Shown here: positions 52,934-61,025 of the stretch, piece by piece
Layout: the number at the start of each line of letters is the position of its first letter
Numbering within the stretch: position 1 is the stretch's first letter
Assembly: GCA_021776235.1 (NCBI GenBank)
Contig: JAJFGG010000121.1
Span: 18,318 to 82,317, forward strand
Length of the DNA stretch: 64,000 nucleotides
DNA from: Alphaproteobacteria bacterium
Lineage (GTDB): Bacteria > Pseudomonadota > Alphaproteobacteria > GCA-2731375
Reading direction: 5' to 3'
Notes under the pieces: model-generated
Seen by the model: only the letters and a program-made list of their open reading frames with translations
The model's database searches: none
Told to the model about the DNA's origin: nothing
Program-made: the position numbers and the translations under genes

Positions 52934-54073
52934 ATGAACGACGAAAGCACGGGCCGGTTCCCGAAAATCACCGAACGCGGCCTGGAAGACCTGCAAAAGC
53001 GCATCGGCGTCCGGATCGAAACCATGCCCGAGCCTTGGTGTTACGAGGCGACCCGGGACAATATCCGCCATTACGCCAACGGCATCGGTGACGACAATCC
53101 CCTGTGGTGCGATCCAGCCTACGCCGCCGACAGCCAATACGGCGGCCTGATCGCCCTGCCGAGTTTTCTGTTCGCCACCAACCGGATTATCTCGGGCTAT
53201 GTGGGCGGCCTGCCGGGCATCCACGCCATGTGGGCCGGCGCCGACTGGCACTGGCACAAACCCGTGCGCCGCAACGATGAAATCAACTGCGAGGCCTGGT
53301 TGAAGGAATTGATCCCCCACGAAACCCGGTTTTCCGGCCGCGCCGTGCAACAGATCTATCACGTGGAATTCTATAACCAGGATGGCGACAACGTGGCCAG
53401 CGCCGATAGCTGGTGCTTCCGCACGGAGCGCGACAAGGCGCGGGAGCAGGGCACGAAGTATGCCGCACTGGCCAAGGCCCAGCTAACCTACAGCGATGAA
53501 GAGCTGGTGGAAATCTACCGCCATTATGCCAAGGAACAGGTTCGCGGCGGGGAAACCCGCTACTACGAGGACGTCGCGGTGGGGGAAAAACTGCCGACCA
53601 TGCTCAAGGGCCCCATGACCGTCACCGGCTTCATTGCCTATGCCCAAGGTTGGGGCGGTCTGTATATCCGCGCCAACAAGCTGGCCTGGCAGCAAGTCCA
53701 CCGCCATCCCGGCCTGGGCATCGCCAACCGTTTTAACATTCCCGACTGTCCCGAGCGCGTGCATTGGGAAAACGACTTCGCGACCGAGGTGGGTGCGCCC
53801 GGCGCCTACGACTATGGCCCCGAACGCAATTCATGGCTGACCCACCACATCACCAACTGGATGGGCGACGACGGTTTCCTGGCCAACCACAAATGCCGCA
53901 TCCGCCGCCACAATCCCGAGGGCGACGTGCTGTACATAAATGGCGAGGTCAGCAAAAAGTATATCAACGACCAGGGCCGTCCTTGCGTAGAGATCAGCCA
54001 CGAGGGGCGGCAGCAGGACGACGAACTATCGATCCAGGGCACGGCCGTCGTGGTGCTGCCGGCCAAGGGCTGA
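52934..54073 (+). CDS. FAS1-like/MaoC-type double-hotdog dehydratase
   Basis: A 379-residue acyl dehydratase-like protein. The first half carries an N-terminal MaoC-like hotdog (ATRDNIRHYANGIGDDNPLW, GGLIALPSFLFATNR, WHWHKPVRRNDEI), the second another (VGEKLPTMLKGPMTVTGFIA, HRHPGLGIANRFNIPD). Such proteins hydrate or dehydrate enoyl-/3-hydroxyacyl-CoA. Coupled between the ligase and an HAD gene, it would act on the CoA ester formed by the ligase. Start preceded by AGACAGGAG. Confidence 0.85.
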   Translation: MNDESTGRFPKITERGLEDLQKRIGVRIETMPEPWCYEATRDNIRHYANGIGDDNPLWCDPAYAADSQYGGLIALPSFLFATNRIISGYVGGLPGIHAMWAGADWHWHKPVRRNDEINCEAWLKELIPHETRFSGRAVQQIYHVEFYNQDGDNVASADSWCFRTERDKAREQGTKYAALAKAQLTYSDEELVEIYRHYAKEQVRGGETRYYEDVAVGEKLPTMLKGPMTVTGFIAYAQGWGGLYIRANKLAWQQVHRHPGLGIANRFNIPDCPERVHWENDFATEVGAPGAYDYGPERNSWLTHHITNWMGDDGFLANHKCRIRRHNPEGDVLYINGEVSKKYINDQGRPCVEISHEGRQQDDELSIQGTAVVVLPAKG

Positions 54074-54076
54074 CCC

Positions 54077-54748
54077 GTGCCGGACCGGCTGGCCGGTGCC
54101 GAATGGCTCTTCTTCGACCTCGGCGGAACGCTGTTCGATGCAACAGCGGCAGTGCGTGGCCGCGCTGAAGCCTTCGTGCCCCATTTGGCACAGCTGGGCA
54201 TCAAGGTTTCCGCAGCGCAGATGGTGACGGCGGTTTATGAGACCGCGACAAGGTTCGCGCCGGCACCCATGGTCGATGCCATGGTCGCCCTATCGGTAGG
54301 CCAACTGGACACTGGTCAGGTGCGCGACGCTGCGCCTTACGATCACGCCCTGGAAAAAGTGCGCGACGGCGCCCGGGAGGTCGTCGCACGGTTGGCCAAA
54401 AGCTACCGCCTCGGCGTCCTCGCCAACCAGAAACCCGGCGGCGCCGAGCGTCTGCAGCAACGGGGTCTGGCATCCTATTTTGAGTTGTGCCTCTGTTCGG
54501 CGGAACTAGGCATGGCCAAACCGGATCCGGCAATCTTTGAACGCGCCCTACAGCAGGCTAGTTGTCCACCCGAAAAAGCGGTGATGATCGGCGACCGCAT
54601 TGACAACGACATCCGCCCGGCCAGGGCGGCCGGCTGGCAGACGATGCGGCTGCGCGCGGGCTATTTCGCCGGCCAACAACCGCGCGATGAGGCCGACCGG
54701 GCCGACGTCACGGTGACATCCTTAAGGGAACTGTTGGCCCTGCTTTAA
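54077..54748 (+). CDS. HAD-family hydrolase
   Basis: A 223-residue HAD-superfamily subfamily IA protein starting at a GTG three bases after the dehydratase stop. Motif I is FFDLGGTLFD (the usual second Asp of DxDGT is Gly, as in the DLGG subgroup), motif III/IV regions are SAELGMAKPDPAIFERAL and VMIGDRIDNDIRPARAAG. The nucleophile Asp is present; loss of the second Asp may reduce phosphatase activity. Its place in a CoA-ester operon is unexplained, and it may be a non-phosphatase HAD enzyme such as a dehalogenase-type hydrolase. Confidence 0.85.
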   Translation: MPDRLAGAEWLFFDLGGTLFDATAAVRGRAEAFVPHLAQLGIKVSAAQMVTAVYETATRFAPAPMVDAMVALSVGQLDTGQVRDAAPYDHALEKVRDGAREVVARLAKSYRLGVLANQKPGGAERLQQRGLASYFELCLCSAELGMAKPDPAIFERALQQASCPPEKAVMIGDRIDNDIRPARAAGWQTMRLRAGYFAGQQPRDEADRADVTVTSLRELLALL

Positions 54749-54761
54749 TGGAACCCTGGAG

Positions 54762-55142
54762 TTACCAGATTCTCGAAACACTGTAGCGATCAAACGCCGC
54801 GTCACGACTGAGCAAATGGGCATCCTCATGTATCGCCTGGACCACCAGCATCCGGTCGAAGGGGTCGCGATGTCCTCCGTCATGGGGCAATAGGCTGTAT
54901 GCCCGGCAATGCTCCGGCGTGATCGGCAAATAGTCGAGACCGGCATCATATACAGCCTGGCGCAGATCACCCGGAGGCGAAAGTCTACCCAGTCCCTGTT
55001 TGATCGCAATTTCCCACGCACTGACAATGCTGATCAGTATGTCCTGCCCAGGATCGGTCAAAAGTCCGCGCCCCTGCTCCGTAAGCCGCCGCTGATCCAG
55101 CATCGCCCAAATCAAGGTGTGCGTATCCAGCAGTATCCTCAC
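54762..55142 (-). CDS. VapC-like PIN-domain toxin
   Basis: A 126-residue PIN-domain ribonuclease. Acidic catalytic residues are in ILLDTHTLIWAM, SIVSAWEIAIKQGLGRL and HRDPFDRMLVVQAI, the layout of VapC-type toxins paired with Phd/YefM antitoxins. Its GTG at 55142 overlaps the antitoxin stop in GTGA, so it is translated after the antitoxin. The frame is open upstream to 55241 but that part lies inside the antitoxin gene. It would cleave an RNA, probably tRNA or mRNA, when free. Confidence 0.88.
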   Translation of the reverse strand: MRILLDTHTLIWAMLDQRRLTEQGRGLLTDPGQDILISIVSAWEIAIKQGLGRLSPPGDLRQAVYDAGLDYLPITPEHCRAYSLLPHDGGHRDPFDRMLVVQAIHEDAHLLSRDAAFDRYSVSRIW

Positions 55143-55378
55143 TTGGTGAGCCAGTCCGGAAACACCTCCTCCAAAGGAAGCTTCTCGTCCCATCCAGGCG
55201 GCTGATCTTTCAGCGCGTGCGACCAAACGCCCAAGAGGCACTTACGTTTTTTCTCCACGAGTTTCAGTTCAACGATTGGTTTGCCGTCGCGGGCCACGAT
55301 CACCGTCTCGCCCTGTTCAGCCAAGCGGACAAGTTCGGACAAGCGGCTTTTCGCCTCGTGCATATTGACTTTAAGCAT
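55139..55378 (-). CDS. Phd/YefM-family antitoxin
   Basis: A 79-residue antitoxin: MLKVNMHEAKSRLSELVRLA (DNA-binding Phd/YefM fold), GETVIVARDGKPIVELKLV, then a C-terminal tail that should wrap the toxin. First gene of the toxin-antitoxin unit, 4 bases overlapping the PIN gene. A 46-base palindrome stands directly upstream of the ATG, the expected autoregulatory operator. Confidence 0.9.
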   Translation of the reverse strand: MLKVNMHEAKSRLSELVRLAEQGETVIVARDGKPIVELKLVEKKRKCLLGVWSHALKDQPPGWDEKLPLEEVFPDWLTK

Positions 55379-55386
55379 GACAAAAA

Positions 55387-55432
55387 TACCCTTGATTAGC
55401 TAAGCTTAGTCTAGCTTAGCTAATCAAGGGTA
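55387..55432. promoter_or_regulatory. Toxin-antitoxin operator palindrome
   Basis: Two perfectly complementary 19-base arms, 55387-55405 (TACCCTTGATTAGCTAAGC) and 55414-55432 (GCTTAGCTAATCAAGGGTA), flank an 8-base centre. Each arm contains the shorter palindrome TTAGCTAA, so four half sites are present. It sits 9 bases upstream of the antitoxin ATG, where a Phd-type protein would bind to repress the operon. Confidence 0.75.
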
Positions 55433-55467
55433 ATATGGCAACTGAATTGCACCTAAAGCCGCGGACA

Positions 55468-56103
55468 TCAGGCCGTGCCTAACAAAGCGGCGCGGAAACG
55501 GTCTTTCAGGGTAACGCCGTCTTTCGGCGGCATGGCGCCGATGCCGGTATCCTCGGCCCGGATCTTGATCGACCAGAAGGCCGGGCCCTGGGCCTGGCGG
55601 ATGGCCGGCAGGGCGGCCTTGAATTCATTGTCGGAACGGACGCCGGCCGCACTTGCAAAGCCGGCGGCGCGCGCCACCGCCGGCAGGTCCAGACTGCCGG
55701 CGGTATGGGTCAACTGCATGCCGGTTTCGCCATACCGTTCGTTATCGCAGACCACGATTGCCAGGTTTTCAGGCTTTTGAACACCAATGGTCGTCAGGCC
55801 GCCCAGGCCCATCAGCATCTCGCCATCCCCGGTGATCACCAACACCCGGCGGCCGGGCTGGGCCATGGCCAGGCCAAGGCCCAGGACCGCCGCGCCGCCC
55901 ATGGCGCCCCACAGGGGAAAATTCAGGGGGTGGTCCGCCACCGCCGTGCAATCCCAGACCGGCGCCCCCAGTCCGGCCACCACCAGCATATCGCCGCGGT
56001 CGGCCAACAGGGCGGCGACTACCTCGCGCCGGTGCAAAGGGTAGGCAGCCGCCCGGTTACGGTCCAAGGTGCCGTTCATCGCATCGTCAGTCGTGTCAGC
56101 CAT
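55468..56103 (-). CDS. TPP-dependent decarboxylase, TPP-binding subunit (ComE/sulfopyruvate decarboxylase-like)
   Basis: A 211-residue C-terminal half of a split thiamine-diphosphate enzyme. The TPP/Mg motif is clear: LVITGDGEMLMGLGGL with TTIGVQKPENLAIVVCDNER (GDG-x-N pattern). Layout matches the beta subunits of sulfopyruvate or phosphonopyruvate decarboxylases. It starts five bases after the alpha-like subunit. The substrate is a 2-oxo acid, but which one is unknown; neither sulfonate nor phosphonate genes are nearby. Confidence 0.85.
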   Translation of the reverse strand: MADTTDDAMNGTLDRNRAAAYPLHRREVVAALLADRGDMLVVAGLGAPVWDCTAVADHPLNFPLWGAMGGAAVLGLGLAMAQPGRRVLVITGDGEMLMGLGGLTTIGVQKPENLAIVVCDNERYGETGMQLTHTAGSLDLPAVARAAGFASAAGVRSDNEFKAALPAIRQAQGPAFWSIKIRAEDTGIGAMPPKDGVTLKDRFRAALLGTA

Positions 56104-56108
56104 TGGCG

Positions 56109-56699
56109 TTATTTCCCAAAACTCTTGGCGCCAATCACCGATTGGCCAATCAGCACGGCGGCCTGGGCCGGCCCTTCAAAGACCATGCGGGCGGCGGCCG
56201 CCACGGTCTGGCCCATCTGGTCGGGCGCATCGACGGCAAAGACCAGGTTATCGGCGGCTTCCAGAACCTTTGGCGTCAATTGCCCCATGGGCACCTGCCA
56301 GGGATTGAACTCTCCCCACTGCCCGCGCATGGTGACGAGGCTCAACAAAGGAAAGCGGCAGACCCTGGCCAGGGACAGCATGTTGATGCAATTGCCCACG
56401 CCCGAAGACTGCATCAACAGAACACCGCGCTGGTCGCCCAGCCAGGCCCCGGCCAGAAGGGCGATGCCCTCTTCCTCCGTGGTCAGGGGAACCAGGCGCA
56501 TGTCATCCGCGCCGTCACAGCGCCGGATCAATTCCGAATGACCGGCATCGGGCACATAGGCAACCTGCCGCACTTGCCAGTCCCGCAGAACAGCGAAAAT
56601 GGCATCGGTCCAGTCAATTTCCATTGGCTCCATTGCTTCCATCGGCTCCATCAGTTGCACCGGCGCCATTGCCCCGGCGCCCCATTTGCCTGCCCGCAT
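56109..56699 (-). CDS. TPP-dependent decarboxylase, pyrimidine-binding subunit (ComD-like)
   Basis: A protein of about 170-196 residues, the N-terminal half of a split TPP enzyme: VRQVAYVPDAGHSELIRRCD, PLTTEEEGIALLAGAWLGDQ with the catalytic-type Glu, and LMQSSGVGNCINMLSL. Start choice is open: ATGs at 56699, 56669, and four spaced exactly nine bases apart (56651, 56642, 56633, 56624) within a 9-base tandem repeat coding MEPMEAMEPMEI. The family begins near the last of these. It forms the decarboxylase with the gene downstream. Confidence 0.82.
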   Translation of the reverse strand: MRAGKWGAGAMAPVQLMEPMEAMEPMEIDWTDAIFAVLRDWQVRQVAYVPDAGHSELIRRCDGADDMRLVPLTTEEEGIALLAGAWLGDQRGVLLMQSSGVGNCINMLSLARVCRFPLLSLVTMRGQWGEFNPWQVPMGQLTPKVLEAADNLVFAVDAPDQMGQTVAAAARMVFEGPAQAAVLIGQSVIGAKSFGK

Positions 56700-56740
56700 G
56701 TGTGTGAGTCTTCCGCGCCGCAATCTAAAGCACAATTCGC

Positions 56741-58279
56741 CTATTGGACAAGCAAACAGCGTTCCGCCAATTGTTGCAGAACCGCATCCAGCAGGACCTC
56801 GGGCGCCGCATCAGCAGCCAGTGTCGGGTCGCGCGTCTCGAAACCTGCAATGGCCGCCAGCAAGGCGCTGCGATCCGTTCGTCCGTCCATAAGCGGCAGC
56901 AACTGACGGGTTGAAATGTCGGTAATGGTGACACTGCGATGGCGCAGGTCGGTCACCAATTCCCCCTGCCCTATCTGCGAGCGGGCCAGGGCCGTGGCCT
57001 TTGGCAGAGGCCCTGGTGTGGTGGTGAAGAATGGCGATCTGGGGAGCAGATCGAGCCAGTTGCGGGGGTACAGGTCGATCACCAATTGCGCGACGATTGC
57101 ACCGTCGCCAACCGTCTCGGCCAATTTCCCGAATGCCATGAAATCCGGCCAGAGCAGGGCCAGGTGGTTCAGGGCGGCGATGGCGCTGGGCGCGGTCAGG
57201 CCAATCCGGCCGCCGTCCGGAGTCGCGAAGAAAGCTTCGCCAGGGCCGCCGTCGGGATCCTGGCCCATGGGCCGCAACGGCGAGGCAAGATAGAGATCAT
57301 GCAGCCAACCGGGGGCGATCTGCCGTTGCACCGCCGCACCGTCGGCGCACAAAACGGTTTGCCGAAAGCTGCGGTTCAAAATGAAATCGATGCACTGTTC
57401 GCGGTCCGCAAGGTCATCCAACGCCGCCAACTGCCGGCGCGCCTCGGGCGAGAAATTTTCTTCCCGGGAGGCCGCGACATTGGCCTCGGAGATGAATTGC
57501 AGATCGGCCGCGCCGGCGCGGGCCAGGAAATCATCGACGTAGACGGGATGATTTTCAACTTCCAGCAGGTCATGCAGCAGGAAGGAATCTTCCATATCAT
57601 CGACCCGCGCCTTTTCCTCGGCCAACGACGTGGCGTAACCATCATCGGCCTGGGCATAGGCGGGGATAAGATTGTCCAGCGCCGCGCGGGCCTGGTCGGC
57701 GCGTTCCGCCGGGCTGGCCGCGCCGCCACCCGCCCGCAGCATCAATTCACGCACCAGGCCACGCATATGCCAGCCGGGGTAGGTGTTGTAACTGATGTAG
57801 ATCATCCCGTTAGGGGCCAGCAGCCGGGCACACAGGGGCAACAGGGCGGCCTGCACATCCCGTGGCACCCAGGAATAGAGGCCATGGAGAATAATATAAT
57901 CAAAGCCCTGTCCGCCCCCGGCCACCGCCGGGAACGACACCAGGGGCGATGTCAGGGAGGCTTCCAGGGCCAGGGCGTCCCCGGCCCGGAATTCAACGTT
58001 GTCCAGGTTCGCAGCCTGGGCCGCAGCCTGGGCCATATGGATCTGCCGCTCCGAGAGATCGATGCCCAAAAATCGTCCCTCCGGCAGGGTTGCGGCCATG
58101 GGCAGCAGATTGCCGCCCGCGCCACAACCCAATTCAAGCACCCTGGCGCCCGTGAGGGGCGCCGGCGCCAGGCCATGCAGACGCCCGACGACGTACAGAT
58201 GATCGGGGTGCGAGAGCGGCACCGGCCGGCTGGGATAGGGTGTTGCCTGATAGCTGGCATGCAGAGAGGGGCGGTTCAT
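56741..58279 (-). CDS. SAM methyltransferase with methyltransferase-regulatory domain
   Basis: A 512-residue protein. The N-terminal class I methyltransferase domain (about 30-190) has the SAM motif ARVLELGCGAGGNLLPMA, then FLGIDLSERQI and YIILHGLYSWVP. A PKMT-type regulatory domain follows (about 215-310), and a C-terminal domain with LNHLALLWPDFMAFGKLAE and SVTITDISTRQLLPLMDGRT. This three-part layout is that of proteins thought to methylate protein lysines or outer-membrane proteins. Neighbouring TPP genes are probably unrelated in function. Confidence 0.82.
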   Translation of the reverse strand: MNRPSLHASYQATPYPSRPVPLSHPDHLYVVGRLHGLAPAPLTGARVLELGCGAGGNLLPMAATLPEGRFLGIDLSERQIHMAQAAAQAANLDNVEFRAGDALALEASLTSPLVSFPAVAGGGQGFDYIILHGLYSWVPRDVQAALLPLCARLLAPNGMIYISYNTYPGWHMRGLVRELMLRAGGGAASPAERADQARAALDNLIPAYAQADDGYATSLAEEKARVDDMEDSFLLHDLLEVENHPVYVDDFLARAGAADLQFISEANVAASREENFSPEARRQLAALDDLADREQCIDFILNRSFRQTVLCADGAAVQRQIAPGWLHDLYLASPLRPMGQDPDGGPGEAFFATPDGGRIGLTAPSAIAALNHLALLWPDFMAFGKLAETVGDGAIVAQLVIDLYPRNWLDLLPRSPFFTTTPGPLPKATALARSQIGQGELVTDLRHRSVTITDISTRQLLPLMDGRTDRSALLAAIAGFETRDPTLAADAAPEVLLDAVLQQLAERCLLVQ

Positions 58280-58530
58280 GAAATCAGTTTACCACCATGG
58301 CAGCGCCGTGCTAGCGTCCCTGCGCAATGACACGGCAGCGCATATCGGTGGCGGAGCAGCATCCGCCCAAGTTCATCGCCTTTCTTTGGTGAGGCTACCT
58401 GCTTGCCTGGGCGGCCCTCTGGCATCGCCCTTTCCCTTCGACTATCCATTCGACTAACTCTCATACGCTATGGCGGCATGCTTCCTTTCAGGAGATCCGC
58501 CGGCGGACCAAGCCAGCAGGAAACCCTGTT

Positions 58531-60714
58531 ATGACCGATTATTCCTTTGTTTCGCTTTCGGGCATCGTCATCGACCGGACCGACCGGGAGATTGATTTCA
58601 ATCGCGGCATCGACTTTTTGATCGATGCCCTGAACAACACCCGGGGGGCCTATCTCTCCTCCGGCGTTGAGGACCAGGACCGCTATTCGCGCTGGGAATT
58701 CGGCTTTATCGACCCTCCGGTGGAGCTGGTCGCGCACGCCGAGCAGTTTCGGCTATCGGCCCTGAACCCCCGCGGCGTGCCGATCCTGGCCATGTTGCGG
58801 CCCCTGTTGCTGAAAGACCCGGCGATTACCCTGAAAAGCGAAGATAAGGAGAACCTGGTCCTGACCGTGGCCCGACCGGAGCGTCTGTTCGCGGAGGAGG
58901 AACGCAGCCGGCAACCCTCCACCTTCACGCCGATCCGCGCCCTGATGGCTGAATTCAACGGCATGGACGACGATTTCCTGGGCCTGTGGGGCGCCTTTGG
59001 CTTTGATCTGATCTACGAGTTCGAGCAGATGCCCCTGTCCATGCCCCGGGGCGAGGATGACAAGCTATTGCATCTATACCTGCCCGACCGGATCATGGTC
59101 ATGGACCGCCGTCTGGAGGTTTCCCACGCCTTTGAGTATGAATTCACCCGGCGCGCGCTGACGACCCACGGCATGGGCGAGACCGCCTTCACCGGCGTCA
59201 GCCAACCGGCCAGGCCCAACCAGATCGCCGACGGCAGCATAACCTCCGATCACAGCCCGGAAGATTATATGGGCAAAGTGGACGATGCCCGCGCGCGCAT
59301 GCATGTTGGCGACATATTCGAGGTGGTGTTGAGCCGTAAGTATCAAACCGCCTATCACGGCCAACCGGCGGAGATGTTCCGCCTGATGCGGCGGATCAAT
59401 CCCTCGCCCTACGAGTTCATTTTTCAGTTTGCGGGCGAGCAGTTGATCGGCGCCTCGCCCGAGATGTTCGTGCGCGTCGATGGCGATCGTGTAGAATCCT
59501 CGCCCATTTCCGGCACCGCGCGCCGGGGCGGCAACGCCATGGAAGACGCCGAACGCATCCTGGCCCTGTACAATTCTGAAAAGGACGAGGTTGAACTGAC
59601 CATGTGCACGGACGTGGACCGCAACGACAAATCGCGGATTTGCCGGCCCGGCACGGTCAAGCTGCTGGCCCGGCGCGCCATAGAACGCTATGCCGGGCTG
59701 TTTCATACGGTCGATCATGTGGAAGGCCGCATGCGCGACGGCTTCGACGGTATCGACGCCTTCCTCTCGCATATGTGGGCGGTAACCCTGACCGGCGCGC
59801 CAAAGCGCAAGGCGGTCGAAATCATCGAGGAGGTGGAGGTTTCGCCGCGCCGTTGGTACGGCGGCGCCATCGGCGCTCTGATGTTCTCCGGCACCGTCAA
59901 CACCGGCATCACCATCCGCACGGTACATCTGGAGAATGGCCGGGCGGATTATCGGGTCGGCGCCACCTTGATCTATGATTCAGTTCCGGCGGAAGAGGAG
60001 GAAGAGACCAGGATCAAATCCACCGCCTTCTTCAAGGCCGTCGCGGACCTGGGCCGCAAGGGACCCGAGGTGGTCGAGGCCCCGGTGGAACCGAAATACA
60101 CCGATGTGCGCATTGTCATGGTCGATAACGAGGACAGCTTCGTCCATACCCTGGCCGACTATTTCCGCCAAACGGGCGCGGAGGTGAAAACCTTCCGTCA
60201 TGGCGCCCCGGCCCTGGCCGCGTTGGCCGAAAAGCCGGACCTGGTGATCCATTCCCCCGGCCCCGGGCAGCCAAAAGATTTCGATGTTGCCGGCCTGGTG
60301 CGCGCGGTTGCTGACCTGGGCATTCCGCAGTTCGGCGTCTGCCTTGGCCTGCAGGGCATCGTCGAGGCCTTTGGCGGCGAATTGACGGTAATGGAGGTGC
60401 CCCGCCACGGCAAATACTGGCAGCTTGAGCACGACGGCAGCGGCATTTTTGACGGCATCGCGCCGTCCAGCCGGGTCGGCGGCTATCATTCCCTGCTGGC
60501 CGTGTCCGACAAGATCCCGGACGAATTGCAGGTTATCGCCCGCAACGAAGAAGGCATGGTGATGGCCGTGCGGCATACCAGTCTGCCGATCATCGCCGTG
60601 CAGTTCCATCCCGAATCCATCCTGTCCATGGATGCCCAGGCCGGCCTCCAGATCGTCGAAAACGTCCTGGCGACGCTGCTGCCCGAAAAAGGTGCGGCCG
60701 AGCGGGCGGCGTAA
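58531..60714 (+). CDS. trpE(G): Anthranilate synthase, fused TrpE-TrpG
   Basis: A 727-residue single-chain anthranilate synthase, the fused form common in alphaproteobacteria. The chorismate-binding TrpE part (about 1-510) shows SPISGTARRGGNAMEDAERI, MCTDVDRNDKSRICRPGTVK and HMWAVTLTGAPKRKAVEIIE. The glutamine amidotransferase part (about 530-720) has VMVDNEDSFVHTLADYF, catalytic Cys about 604 in FGVCLGLQG and His/Glu about 693/695 in QFHPES. It converts chorismate and glutamine to anthranilate for tryptophan. An AGGAAA site precedes the ATG. No trp attenuator peptide was found upstream, unlike rhizobial trpE. Confidence 0.96.
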   Translation: MTDYSFVSLSGIVIDRTDREIDFNRGIDFLIDALNNTRGAYLSSGVEDQDRYSRWEFGFIDPPVELVAHAEQFRLSALNPRGVPILAMLRPLLLKDPAITLKSEDKENLVLTVARPERLFAEEERSRQPSTFTPIRALMAEFNGMDDDFLGLWGAFGFDLIYEFEQMPLSMPRGEDDKLLHLYLPDRIMVMDRRLEVSHAFEYEFTRRALTTHGMGETAFTGVSQPARPNQIADGSITSDHSPEDYMGKVDDARARMHVGDIFEVVLSRKYQTAYHGQPAEMFRLMRRINPSPYEFIFQFAGEQLIGASPEMFVRVDGDRVESSPISGTARRGGNAMEDAERILALYNSEKDEVELTMCTDVDRNDKSRICRPGTVKLLARRAIERYAGLFHTVDHVEGRMRDGFDGIDAFLSHMWAVTLTGAPKRKAVEIIEEVEVSPRRWYGGAIGALMFSGTVNTGITIRTVHLENGRADYRVGATLIYDSVPAEEEEETRIKSTAFFKAVADLGRKGPEVVEAPVEPKYTDVRIVMVDNEDSFVHTLADYFRQTGAEVKTFRHGAPALAALAEKPDLVIHSPGPGQPKDFDVAGLVRAVADLGIPQFGVCLGLQGIVEAFGGELTVMEVPRHGKYWQLEHDGSGIFDGIAPSSRVGGYHSLLAVSDKIPDELQVIARNEEGMVMAVRHTSLPIIAVQFHPESILSMDAQAGLQIVENVLATLLPEKGAAERAA

Positions 60715-60743
60715 CCGGCGGCGTGCCCACAAGGCACCGCCGG
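60715..60743 (+). terminator. Stem-loop directly after trpE(G)
   Basis: CCGGCGGCGTGCC and GGCACCGCCGG form an 11-base-pair stem with a two-base bulge and short loop starting at the base after the stop codon. It is probably the transcript end of the trpEG gene. The following sequence (AGCAAATTCC) has no T tract, so factor-dependent termination is possible. Confidence 0.5.
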
Positions 60744-61025
60744 AGCAAATTCCACGGCCATGCCTGGTGGGCGGCCGGTTTTCAGTGGCCGATTTGACAG
60801 CAGCCGCGCTGCTGGCACCGGCTGTCGATCCACCAGATTGCGACATGACGAAACCCCATCCCAGGCCCGCATGCGTCAGCCGCTTCATAGCCCGATGGAG
60901 CGCTCATCCAACCACCGCCTGGGTGCGGAATATCTATGCCAACCATCGGGGCAAAACCATGGCCACTGCCTAGTGGATCTAAGCGTCGCAACATCGCCTG
61001 GGCATCTGCCGGGGAACAGCGCGGT
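60744..61025. other. Convergent intergenic region
   Basis: About 280 bases between the trpEG stem-loop and the end of the TPR gene. Only short open frames are present and none has recognisable family features. No RNA gene was seen. Confidence 0.3.

Noticed and set aside
58280..58530. Trp attenuator or leader peptide upstream of trpE(G)
   Set aside because: No short frame with consecutive Trp codons and no terminator/antiterminator pair was seen; only a 12-base palindrome TCCGCCGGCGGA at 58496-58507.
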